Under the pieces are notes generated by a model, which saw nothing but the letters and a program-made list of their open reading frames with translations, did no database searches and was not told the origin of the DNA. Positions 10,321 to 20,515 of a stretch of 64,000 bases of DNA are shown one piece after another (positions within the stretch are counted from its first letter, which is position 1; every line of letters begins with the position of its first letter). The DNA is taken from NCBI GenBank assembly GCA_963693085.1, contig OY856411.1, positions 1,348,976,050 to 1,349,040,049 of the forward strand, given 5' to 3'. Source of the DNA: Alisma plantago-aquatica. Its lineage: Eukaryota; Streptophyta; Magnoliopsida; Alismatales; Alismataceae. The translations under genes and the position numbers were made by a program.

Positions 10321-10803
10321 GGGCTATTAAGTTACTAAATGACGTCAGTTATTCATAACAACCGACACCTTTATTATTAGGTGTCGATTATACAAAGACA
10401 ACCGACATCAATTGGACATTCCTTTACCCTAATTTTTTTGGCGGGGACGGCGCGCGCACCCTTATCAGCGTCGGTTATTCTAAGAAAACCGACGCCCATA
10501 TTGTAACTTTTGGGGCAAATTTTATCTTCATTCAACGTCGGTTATTAGGCAAAACACCGACATTGTATCTGATACTTTGGCACAATTTTTTTTGCTCGAA
10601 AAATTGGATTTCACGGGCTACTTTAGGCGTCGGTTGTTTATTCTAGAACTGACGCTAAATAGAAAGCGATACCCGTGTCTGGCCACTCGTATACGATATA
10701 TGTCAGTTTGTGTTGTAAACCGATGATGTAGGTTTTAGGCGTCGGTTCTTATTTAATAACAGATGCATGGAAAGTGACTTCATAAGCCATTTCTGTAGTA
10801 GTG
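10321..10803. repeat. Outer CACTA subterminal repeats and terminus
   Basis: At least eight copies of GTCGGTTAT / AACCGAC in both orientations, followed by the CACTA terminus (10787-10803). The motif differs from the TGTTGTAA set of the inner element, so the two belong to different families although the outermost bases of their termini are the same. Confidence 0.8.
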
Positions 10804-11723
10804 TCACCAAGAAACCCTAGATCATAGGTTCGGCCAACATGGTGAAACTAAGCAAGGAAACCAAACTAACAACAACATAACGATCGTAAACAACAAGAAC
10901 AAGAACATAGGAGATGGTAATGTAGTTAGGGTTAGGAGTTATGTAACCCGCCTTAAGAAAGATCCAAGCTCCTAGCTCCAAGCCCCACGCACCACCAAGG
11001 AAGAAGGAGATCAAGGCACTCTAGGGTTCGGCCACCACTAGAGGAAGAAGAAGACTCCAAGGGTATCGGCCACCAAGATTGCTCCTCCAAGGGTATCGAC
11101 CACCAACTTGCAAGAAAGGGAGTGTGTCGTGCACCAAGGAGAGGGAGACTAAAGGATCATTAGCAAAGAAAGGGAAACACATATATAGAAGGGGATGGAG
11201 GGGAAAACAAGGCAAAGCAAGGCAAGGTGTCGCCCACCTAGGGACACTTGTCCATGAGCATTGCCATCATGTCTAAAACACATGTCCAAGGTCATTGCCA
11301 CATGCAAGCATCAAGAACCAAGTGTCCACTAGTGGTGACACAAATGAGGTCAACGAAGGTCAAAGGCTCTTGGGCGACACACTTCCAACATGGGCGACAC
11401 AGCCCTGGGCGACACAAGCTCCAACCAAGCAAAAGAAAGGCACCACAAGGCCCAACAAGCTCAACCAATCCCAAAGGAACTCAAGCAACGAGCCCAAACC
11501 TTCCTCTCTACTCTAGAGGAAGCAAGGAGAGGGAGGAACACCTCACAAGGTGACAAACTTGCTCGTAAACCCTAGACTTGGGTTAATTACAAGTAGCACC
11601 TCCAACTCTCAACAAAGCTCAAACAAACCCTAATCACCACTAAAGGTGATTAGCAAGAAACAAAGCACCAAGGTTAAGCAAAGAAAACAAGGTAAACCCT
11701 AAACGGAGGTCAGGGTCCTTACA
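10804..11723 (-). repeat. 3' LTR of Tekay-like element (partial)
   Basis: Aligns over its full length with 19579-20515. It starts exactly where the CACTA terminus ends, at TCACCAAGAAACCC. One 17-bp unit around CCTGGGCGACACAG is single here and doubled in the 5' LTR (20168-20200). In element orientation the LTR begins TGTAAGGACCCTGACC. Confidence 0.9.
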
Positions 11724-11736
11724 AGCTAACCCCCTA
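11724..11736 (-). other. Polypurine tract of Tekay-like element
   Basis: On the minus strand TAGGGGGTTAGCT directly precedes the 3' LTR. It overlaps the stop codon of the polyprotein (11734-11736), as is common in compact elements. Confidence 0.75.
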
Positions 11737-13110
11737 CAAAGGGATTTCGTCCCTGAAATCCGAAGAGAAAAGTGAGGGATACTTCCTCCTCATCTCTTTC
11801 TCAAGCTCCCACGTGGCTTCCTCAATGCCACGGTGATGCCAAAGAACCTTCACAAGAACTAGATCTTTCCTCTTCAGCTTCTTAACCCTTCTGTCAAGAA
11901 TCGCCACAGGACCTTCTTCGTAGGTCACATCTTCATCAAGCTCAACTTCATCTGGAAGTATCACTATTCTTGAATCCGGATGACTTCTCTTCAGCATACT
12001 GACATGGAAGACTGGATGTAACCTGTGCAACTCTGGCAGCAGCTCCAACTCGTAAGCTACCTCACCAACACGTGTTGTGACTGGGTATGGCCCCATATAC
12101 CTGGGTGCTAGCTTACCTTTCCGGCCAAACCATAGCACACCTTTCCATGGTGAGACTTTCAGATACACTTTGTCTCCTACCTGGAACTCCAAAGGTCATC
12201 GGTGATTGTCTGCATAAGACTTCTGCCTGTCCTGTGCCGCTTTCAACTGTTGTTGTATCACCTTAATCTTGTCTGTCGTCTGTTGTACTAACTCCAGACC
12301 CAGAAGCTGATATTCACCGGACTCATACCAACACAAAGGAGATATGCACTTCCTGCCATACAAGGCCTCATAAGGAGCCATGTCAATGCTCCGCTGATAA
12401 CTGTTGTTGTAGGCAAACTCTATCAGACTGAGGTGTACATCCCAACTGCCTAGGAACTGTAGAGCACAAGATCGAAGGAGATCCTACAAAATCTGAATAG
12501 TCCTCTCAGACTATCCATCTGTCTGTGGGAGGAAGGCGGTATTGAACCTCAACTGCGTTCCCAACGCTTTGTGCAACTGGTCCCAGAAACGACTTGCGAA
12601 TTATGGACCTCTGTCGAAAACTATCGTTACTGGCACACCGTGCAAACGCACTATCTCATCTACATATACTCGAGCAAGTTTCTCAGTTGTATACATCGTC
12701 TTCACTGGTAGGAAATGGGCAGACTCTGTCAATCTGTCCACTATCACCCAAATGGAATCATGATTCCTAGTTGTCCTGGGTAGACCAACTACAAAATCCA
12801 TGGTTATATGATCCCATTTTCACTGTGGTATCGGCAAGGGCTGCATTGTACCTGCCGGCTTTTGATGCTTAGCCTTGACTTGCTGAAAAATCGCACACCT
12901 AGCCACGAACTCAGCTACATCCTTCTTCAAGCCGGGCCACCAATACAAGTCCTTTAGACTATGATACATCTTGGTAACTCCTGGATGCATAGCATACATC
13001 AATGTGTGCACTTCTTTGAGCACTAAATTCCTCCGATCATCAGCATCGGGAACCCCCATCCTATCACGATAGTAAACTAGTCCATCCTCGGACTCATAAA
13101 ACCCATCATG
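11734..13110 (-). pseudogene. Integrase and chromodomain-like region (Tekay-like)
   Basis: Reading leftwards: an N-terminal zinc-finger region ([11 protein letters not shown], then CAIFQQ where the second Cys of the HHCC finger is replaced by Phe), the catalytic core starting at [16 protein letters not shown], a VFDRGP block around the second catalytic Asp, then EALYGRKCISPLCW and a C-terminal segment with FQVGDKVYLKVSPWKGV. The tail WHHRGIEEATWELEKEM resembles the chromodomain-like end of Tekay/Del integrases, thought to guide insertion into heterochromatin. In-frame stops interrupt the core, one where a conserved Trp precedes KWDHITMDF. The protein cannot be made as one piece. Confidence 0.87.
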
Positions 13111-13926
13111 CTTTTTGCTGCCGAACTCTGATCTGATCAACTGTACTGCATCATCTGCCTGTTGTGCATATTTGATCTTCTGTCTCAGTGTAGGCTTGAC
13201 TTGCATCTGTGCTAGAAGTCCAGCTAACAAGGATACTTCCATCTGTACATTCATCTGCCACAAGGAAACAAACATATCCCGTCTATGGCATACCAGGGAA
13301 CTCAACGGTGCCTTCTTTGAAGAAAGAGAAGAAGACTTTTGGCTAAGCGCATCAGCTACCACATTCGCCTTACCAGGATGATACTCAATAGTACAGTTGT
13401 AATCATTTATTAACTCCATCCATCGATGTTGTCGCATGTTTAACTCATGTTGTGAAAAGACATACTTCAGATTCTTATGATCCGTAAAGATCTGACACAC
13501 TTCCCCGTAAAGATAGTGTCTCCAAATCTTTAACGTGTGAACCACTACTGCCAACTCCAAATCATGAGTCGGATAGTTCTCCTCGTGTTTCTTAAGTTTT
13601 TGTGAAGCAAAAGAAACCACATGATCTTCCTGCATCAGCACACAGCCTAAACCCTTCTTGGAAGCATCGGAGAAAACAACATAGCCCTTTCCCGGCTCTG
13701 GCAAGATTAACACTGGAGCACTGGTCAACTTTTCCTTCAAACTTTGGAAAGCTTGCTGAAAACGGTTATCCCAGACAAAAGGTACATCCTTTCTAGTCAA
13801 CTTTGTCATTGGTAACACAATCGCACTAAAGTCCTTGATAAACCTCATGTAGTATCCTGCTAAACCCAGAAAACTGCGAACTTCTGTCGGCATCTTCAGT
13901 TGCTCCCAATCTGCAATGGACTCCAC
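12820..13926 (-). pseudogene. RNase H to integrase finger (Tekay-like), open segment
   Basis: A 368-codon open stretch. It begins in the reverse transcriptase connection ([16 protein letters not shown]), passes through the RNase H domain ([15 protein letters not shown] with its catalytic Asp, [29 protein letters not shown]) and ends with the integrase zinc finger. RNase H removes the RNA strand during cDNA synthesis. It lies in the same frame as the upstream reverse transcriptase and is separated from it by one stop near 13951. Confidence 0.88.
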
Positions 13927-13950
13927 CTTCTTCGGGTCTACTTTGACTCC

Positions 13951-14649
13951 TTATGTAGATATCACATGACCCAAGAAAGTCACTTCTTCCAACCAGAACT
14001 CACACTTACTAAACTTGGCATACAGCTGGTGTTGTCGAAGAAGAGTCAACGCTCGTCGAAGATGTTTCTCATGCTCCTGCCTGTCTCGACTGTAGATCAA
14101 TATGTCATCTATAAAGACCACAACAAACTGATCTAGGAACGGACAGAATACTATGTTCATCAAATCCATGAAAGCAGCAGGTGCATTGGTTAGCCCGAAC
14201 GGCATAACCATAAACTCAAAGTTACCATACCTCATCCGAAAAGTTGACTTTGGTATGTCATCCGCCTTAATCCTCAACTGATGATATTCAGACCGTAGAT
14301 CAATCTTGGAAAACATTGTAGCACCACACAACTGATCAAACAGATCATCTATCCTTGGCAACAAGTACTTGTTCTTGATCGTGACCTTTTTCAACTGTCG
14401 GTAATCTATACACAATCACATCGAACCATCCTTATTCTTGAGGAACAACACTGGACCACCCCAAGGCAACGTACTCAGTTGGATAAAACCTTTTCCCAGC
14501 AACTCTTGCAACTGCTTCTTAAGTTCTGCCATCTCTACAGGAGCCATCCTATATGGTGTCTGTGCAACTGGCTGTGTTCCTGGAACCATATTGATCTCGA
14601 AATCAATCTCTCGGGATGGAGGAACCCCAGGAAACTCATCAGGAAACAC
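13951..14649 (-). pseudogene. Reverse transcriptase (Tekay-like)
   Basis: Contains the Ty3/gypsy reverse transcriptase signature: [51 protein letters not shown] and the catalytic FIDDILIYS box. A TGA in front of the CIDYRQ block (near 14413) sits where this family normally has an Arg codon, so it is probably a CGA to TGA transition. Another stop near 13948 ends the segment. It begins with [17 protein letters not shown], the usual linker from the protease. Confidence 0.9.
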
Positions 14650-14740
14650 ATCGGCAAACTCTCAGACAACTAACACCTCCTCGAGACTAGGACCTTTCGC
14701 CTATGGTATCTACCACGTGAGCTAAGAACGCCTCACATCC

Positions 14741-15235
14741 CTATCGTAACAACTTCTCTGCCACCAAAGCTGATACTAAGCATGTCGGAAGAATCTTCCT
14801 ATCTCCTTGGAAGATCCACTTCTTTCCATCATCATCAAACACCGCTTGCTTGGAACCACAGTCCAAAACAACCTTATACTTCTCTAAGGTATCCATCCCA
14901 AGGATAACATCGAACCCATGCATATCAAGTGGTATAAGATTCACTTGAATGTTGTGTCCCGAAAAAGACAAGACACAGGATGGACACTCTTCTCGAAGCA
15001 TCGAGGAACCATCAAGAGGGGTTTCTAACAACAAGTTGTCCTTCTTACAACTAACAGGTAAACGACAGTTTTCAAGCATACTATAGGTGATAAAAGAGTG
15101 TGTAGCACCCAGGTCAACCAGAACAGATATAAAGCAAGAAGAAGACATATCAGAATGAAATAACTCCATCTGACTTGTCACCACTCGCGGGTTGACTATC
15201 GCCTCCGGCTGATTCATAGCATAGAATCGAGCCAT
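14741..15235 (-). pseudogene. Aspartic protease (Tekay-like)
   Basis: The segment VLVDLGATHSFI holds the active-site Asp (DSG in most members, here DLG). It is followed by HGFDVILGMDTLEKYKVVLDC, typical of retropepsins of Ty3/gypsy elements. Retropepsin cleaves the polyprotein inside the virus-like particle. The frame is the same as that of the upstream gag pieces, but a frameshift separates it from the reverse transcriptase at 14649-14741. Confidence 0.85.
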
Positions 15236-15358
15236 TGCTTGTTGTCCACGTCCTCTGCTTCCTTGAGTAGACGATCCTGCTTGAGATGCTTGACCGCGTC
15301 CTCGTCCTCTGCTACCACTGGGCTGCTGTCTATCAGACCCTTGAAGATTTTGTCTCAG

Positions 15359-16422
15359 CTACTGTGTCACTTCAACATCTCTGCTTGGGAAATTCAACCT
15401 GAAATGCCCGGTCTGTCCACACATATGGCATACCCTATCTTTGAACCGTGGCCTAAATGGCCATGTCACTGCCACTGAAGCTGTACTTTGTGCCTTAGAT
15501 GGCGAAGAAACATAACCTCTTCCCTTACTCGGAGACCACTGCAATGGTACACTGGAACCTCTCATCACAGAAGGTGCTGAAAACATAGGCTTCTTGAAGC
15601 CACCAAACCTTTGTCCTTAGAACTGAGTAGGCCTCTTCTTGGTCATAGATTCTATTTTCTCCCTGACTGACCTTTCAATCCTCCGGATAGATTCCACAAA
15701 TGTAGCAAACCTCTCTCTATTCTCCAATGTAGAAGCTGGTGTTGTCATCTTAACACTCAGACCTTTCTCAAAGCGTCTGATCCGCTCTTCATCTGTTGCT
15801 GCCATGTGAGGACAAAACCTCAACAGATCCATGAACTTGGCTTCATACTCGGTGATATTCATCGCTCCTTGGCATAAATGCTCGAACTGACTGATCTTCT
15901 CATCTAGATACGTCTTCGGAAAGTATCTGTTGATGAACTCGCGCCGGAAAACCTCCCAACAGATCACCTCATCAGGTTGCTTCTCCTCCTCGATGGTCCA
16001 CCAGTGACCAGCACTACCTTTCAGAAGGTAGACAGCGTGCTTTACTTTGTCTGCTTCGGGATGTCGAGGATCCGGAAAGCCTTCTCAAGACTTGTCAGCC
16101 ACAGAGATGCATCTGCTGGATCAACCATTCCAGCATAATCCGAAGCTCCGACTCAGCGAAGCCGCTCGAAGGTCTTCCCAATACCCGATGTTTCACCATG
16201 GGGAGCTTGTGCTCTCGGCGGAGGCACTGGCAATCTCTTAACCATGAGATTCATCGTAGTCATTATCTGCCCCATAAGTTGTTGGTAGGCAGGATGTTCA
16301 AGAATGGCTGGGTTAGGTTGGGGAACCTCAAGCACCCGATTTTCATGTTCCTGCCCTATAGCTCCATCAACTGATGCAGCATCACTGTGCTCAGGAGCAT
16401 GTTATTCATGGTTTCTAGACAT
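15359..16422 (-). pseudogene. Gag (Tekay-like), broken
   Basis: Starts at ATG 16422 but has an early TAA, then an N-terminal region rich in Pro. After a frameshift near 16000-16150 there is the retrotransposon gag core (WEVFRREFINRYFPKTYLDE, ITEYEAKFMDLLRFCP). The zinc knuckle at about 15400 reads CHMCGQTGHFRLNF, where the last Cys of the CCHC motif is Phe. Stops at about 15617 and 15359 cut it further. Gag forms the virus-like particle and binds RNA; this copy cannot. Confidence 0.85.
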
Positions 16423-16526
16423 CTTGGCTTTTCTTCCACTGAGGGCAGAAGAGGATTGTAAGAAAATCTGGAAAACTCACAAGAACAGACTCAACCTAGT
16501 CCTAAATCCCTGTAGACTCAGTGAAC

Positions 16527-16543
16527 CTAGGGCTCTGATACCA
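16527..16543 (-). other. Primer binding site, initiator tRNA-Met
   Basis: GGCTCTGATACCA at 16531-16543 (TGGTATCAGAGCC in element orientation) is the 3' end of plant initiator tRNA-Met and lies 5 bp from the LTR border. This fixes the left LTR boundary at 16549. Confidence 0.9.
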
Positions 16544-16548
16544 AAACT

Positions 16549-19500
16549 TGTGGCAACACCTCCCACTATCACACAGACAGCGAGGTGTTATGCGAAAATG
16601 TGCGGAAATCACCATAACCACAGATAATCAAAACACGGTTTAATTAAAACTGATTGTGGAAAGTTTATAAACTGAGAAACTATTACATTTAAGTCCTCAT
16701 CCTGCAAGGAAACGGGTTATATAAACATATACAAGACTTTATACCTGTTCATAGCTTAGAGGAACAGCTGTCTAACCATTACATGAGTTCATCACATGTT
16801 TACACATACATAAAAGCCCACATCCAGCCAACAGTAGGATATACAAAACATTAACATTGATACATTGTGAAACAACGTCAAAACACTCCCAAGGACCTGA
16901 GAGTACAGGGATGACTCTAGACTCTACTACAAAACATCCAAAATAGCAACATATCCATCGCTTGCCTTCTACTGCTCATCTTACTGCTCGGCCGCAACTC
17001 CGTGACCACCACCATGCCTAGCTCGACCACCTAAAAAGGGTGTAAACCAGCGGGGTGAGACACAGAGTCCCATCGAGAAACATAACTCCCCGCCGAAACT
17101 ACAGAACCTCAAAAAGATAAAGCAACAACAGCAGATATCTGATAAAGGGTATAACAAAAGCAGTTTATAAAGTAAAGTTATTCATACCGTCAAGCTTACC
17201 AGATGTATGGAAGGCATATACTCAAGTATTTCTTTATGGAACATGATTAACAAGATAAGATTTATAAGGTATTACCACATAACACTAGGATCATATAAGC
17301 AACTGCAAGATATAACAAAATTGACTACACAAGCAAGGCCTCAACCAATGTTTCATGTTTTTCTTAAGCAGTAAATAATATACGGTTGGATTACATGTTA
17401 TTATGCCCTGAGGAAGTGAACCGTACCGTTCAAGTCCAATCGACGGCTGCGAAACCCGAAGCCAGTGCCATACAAGGTCAAATGGAAGAGCCGTACTCCA
17501 CGACCTCCCACCTCGTGGTCAGTGCATGAGTACAACACAAGCAGGACCGCAGTCTCATGCTGAAGTGGCCTCAGCCACAGGGTCAGGCTACCCTCTACCT
17601 AGCCCACCTCGGTACAGGTATCAGCGCTAGTGAAACTGAGCCACGAGCCTGTTCACCGTGCTCTGAGCCATGAACGCATTCATGCTCTCATATCACATAT
17701 CCTGAGCCATGGGCCTATTCACGATGCTCTTCACAGACTTGGGCTACGGGCCTGAATCCGCACCCTGGAGTCTACAACTGAAGTTGCACTCTTACCTCCT
17801 CACTTTAGACTAGGAGAAACCTCGCATACTCAACAATATGCACTCCGGGTTAATCCCGCATGAGAACCCGTTTCATCATCACCAGCTCCTGACGATGATG
17901 GATCTATGGCCAGGGCAACTACATGATATATTCCACTGTGATTAGTTAGTATCTTTTACATGGATTGCAAGATTCAACCAAGTTATATAACATGTAAACT
18001 ATAACAAGAATAATCAATCATACAACTCAACATTGTGCTTTTACTGCAATTCACATCATACTGATCCATTATAGGGATCCAACATTACATGTTATCACTT
18101 GGCCTCTTGCCAATCATCTAGATCCATCTCAAGGATCATCACATACCATGGTATCTCAATCCCTTATCTCATAGTGCCACTGCCTCTCAAGGCTTACATC
18201 ATCAACATGGGATAGCAATCCCAAGCACTTTAGCCAATTACATCATACAAATTATCTCATTATCAAGAGTGACTATCAAAGCAATGTTACTCATCATATA
18301 TATACCTCATAGCCCTTTTTCTTGGCTATGCATCCTACATGGTTAGTATACACAATAATAATAGGCTTAACAGAATGATCAAGCTATCCATATAGGGTGA
18401 CATTAATGATTATATACATTATCAATCATGCTTCAACTTATGATCATGAGTACAGGGCACATCATTAAGCAAACTAGGTTATGTGCTTATTATTTCCCTT
18501 AGCCATCATATAGGGAATTCAAGATGATTATGAGCATATGTCAAGTCATGTCAATTTACACAGATGTGAGTTACCACAAGCATATCAACGATCACCAAAA
18601 TAAACCCAAACGTGACAACATAGACAAGGTCTAGCGTAGATATTTTATAGGAGGATCAAGACCCTCACTAGAAGTACCCACTACCCTCACCAAAGGTGTG
18701 ACGGGTAGGGCACCCTCACATGAGGTGGTATCGGGCATGGCACCCTCCCTATCGCCTGACACTCTAATCATGTTGTCCAAGCAACCAGCACCTATCGTGC
18801 AGCACTCTGTCGGCCATATAAGGCTTAACGGTCGTTACGCTATCATCAGACCCAGACGTGCAGTCCAATCCAAGAAGCATATCATGCAACGATGCGTCGT
18901 CAAATGGTGTGTCGTGCACACCTGTCTCGAGCAACGGCTAGTATTACTACTGCTTACTATCCCGGACATCATCACTATAACACGACGCCCAACACCAAGC
19001 TAACCACAACTCCATATCGTCCAGGTCATGACGGCCACTAGACCACCACCCCAAGCCAGGTGTATCGGGCAGCTAAGACATGTCATGATGCTCGACACAA
19101 CACCATCAACTAACTAACGAGCTCCACACTACAACGCACAACGATGACAACCATCACATATGTATCAGGCAGGTTACTTATCAAGGTGACGCCCGACACA
19201 CACAAAACAGGGACCATGGGTGACGCCCGTCACATCCTCATCAAGTGTTGTCCAAAACTCAAGAACAAGAGGGATGTCGGGCAGCACAGACCCTAAGGTC
19301 ATATCGGCCAAGAAGCAACTCCACATGGTCGTCACCAACCTCAAACATAAGGACACCAAACCCTAGTGGGTCAAGAAGATGGCTCACCTCTCAACTATCA
19401 AGAGAGAGGGGTCTTGCACATCTCTTTCCACCAAACAGACAACACAAGGAACAACCCTAAACAATGTCCACAGCTACCACCAAGATCACTTTTCAAGTCC

Positions 19501-20515
19501 ATGGTGAGAGGAGAGTGTTGCTCAAGCTACTAGAACACAAGCTCACTCCTCTAGACCAAGGAGAGAAAGGAGTATTGCTCACCAAGAAACCCTAGATCAT
19601 AGGTTCAGCCAACATGGTGAAACTAAGCAAGGAAACTAAACTAACAACAACATAGCTGATCGTAAATAACAAGAAAAAGAACATAGGAGATGGAAATGTA
19701 GTTAGGGTTAGGAGTTATGTAACCCGCCTTAAGCAAGCTCCTAGCTCCTAGCTCCAATCCCCACGCACCACCAAGGAAGAAGGAGATCAAGGCACTCTAG
19801 GGTTCGGCCACCACTAGAGGAAGAAGAAGACTCCAAGGGTATCGGCCACCAAGCTTGCTCCTCCAAGGGTATCGGCCACCAACTTGAAAGAAAGGGAGTG
19901 TGTCGTGCACCAAGGAGAGGGAGACTAAAGGATCCTTAGAAAAGAAAGGAAAATGCATATGTAGAAGGGGATGGAGGAGAAAACATGGCAAAGCAAGGCA
20001 AGGTGTCGCCCACCTAGGGACACTTGTCCATGAGCATTGCCATCATGTCTAAAACACATGTCCAAGGTCATTGCCACATGCAAGCATCAAGCACCAAGTG
20101 TCCACTAGTGGTGACACAAACAAGGTCAACGAAGGTCAAAGGCTCTTGAGCGACACACTTCCAACATGGGCGACACAGCCCCTGGGCGACACAGCCCTGG
20201 GCGACATAAGCTCCAACCAAGCAAAAGAAAGGCACCACAAGGCCCAACAAGCTCAACCAAGCCCAAAGGAACTCAAGCAACAAGCCCAAACCTTCCTCTC
20301 TACTCTAGAGGAAGCAAGGAGAGGGAGGAACACCTCACAAGGTGACAAACTTGCTCGCAAACCCTAGACTTGGGTCAATTACAAGTAGCACTTCCAACTC
20401 TCAACAAAGCTCAAACAAACCCTAATCACCACTAAAGGTGATTAGCAAGCAACAAAGCACCAAGGTTAAGCAAAGCAAACAGGGTAAACCCTAAATGGAG
20501 GTCAGGGTCCTTACA
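16549..20515 (-). repeat. 5' LTR of Tekay-like element (3967 bp)
   Basis: Reads TGTGGCAACACC at 16549 to GGTCCTTACA at 20515 on the plus strand, so TG...CA in both orientations. Its last 937 bp align with 10804-11723. The region 18640-19360 is GC-richer, with many copies of CGGGCA, GTCGTGCAC and GACGCCCGACA words. No coding sequence was recognised; open frames here, such as 18698-19003, match nothing. Confidence 0.9.

Larger units (their letters stand above)
7851..10803 (-). mobile_element. Outer CACTA transposon, 5' portion
   Basis: The 5' half of a CACTA element transcribed leftwards. Its terminus is at 10787-10803 and reads CACTACTACAGAAATGG on the minus strand. It contains subterminal repeats, a GC-rich hairpin, a duplicated long hairpin and the first part of a TNP2 gene. 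The element continues into 1-101 and then beyond the window. It abuts TCA at 10804, which lies inside the 3' LTR of the Tekay-like element, so the outer CACTA sits in that LTR. The second terminus and its duplication (expected TCA) are outside the window. Confidence 0.87.
10804..20515 (-). mobile_element. Tekay/Del-like Ty3/gypsy retrotransposon
   Basis: Minus-strand LTR retrotransposon: 5' LTR 16549-20515, primer binding site 16527-16543, polyprotein 16422-11734, polypurine tract 11724-11736 and the proximal 920 bp of the 3' LTR (10804-11723). Domain order gag, protease, reverse transcriptase, RNase H, integrase and a C-terminal chromodomain-like region, with very long LTRs, points to the Tekay/Del chromovirus lineage. 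The far part of the 3' LTR is separated by the outer CACTA insertion and lies left of the window, so the target duplication cannot be checked. The two LTRs differ by only a few percent by eye over the shared stretch. Confidence 0.9.

Noticed and set aside
18698..19003. 101-codon frame inside the Tekay-like LTR
   Set aside because: It lies in a repetitive GC-richer LTR segment and has no domain.
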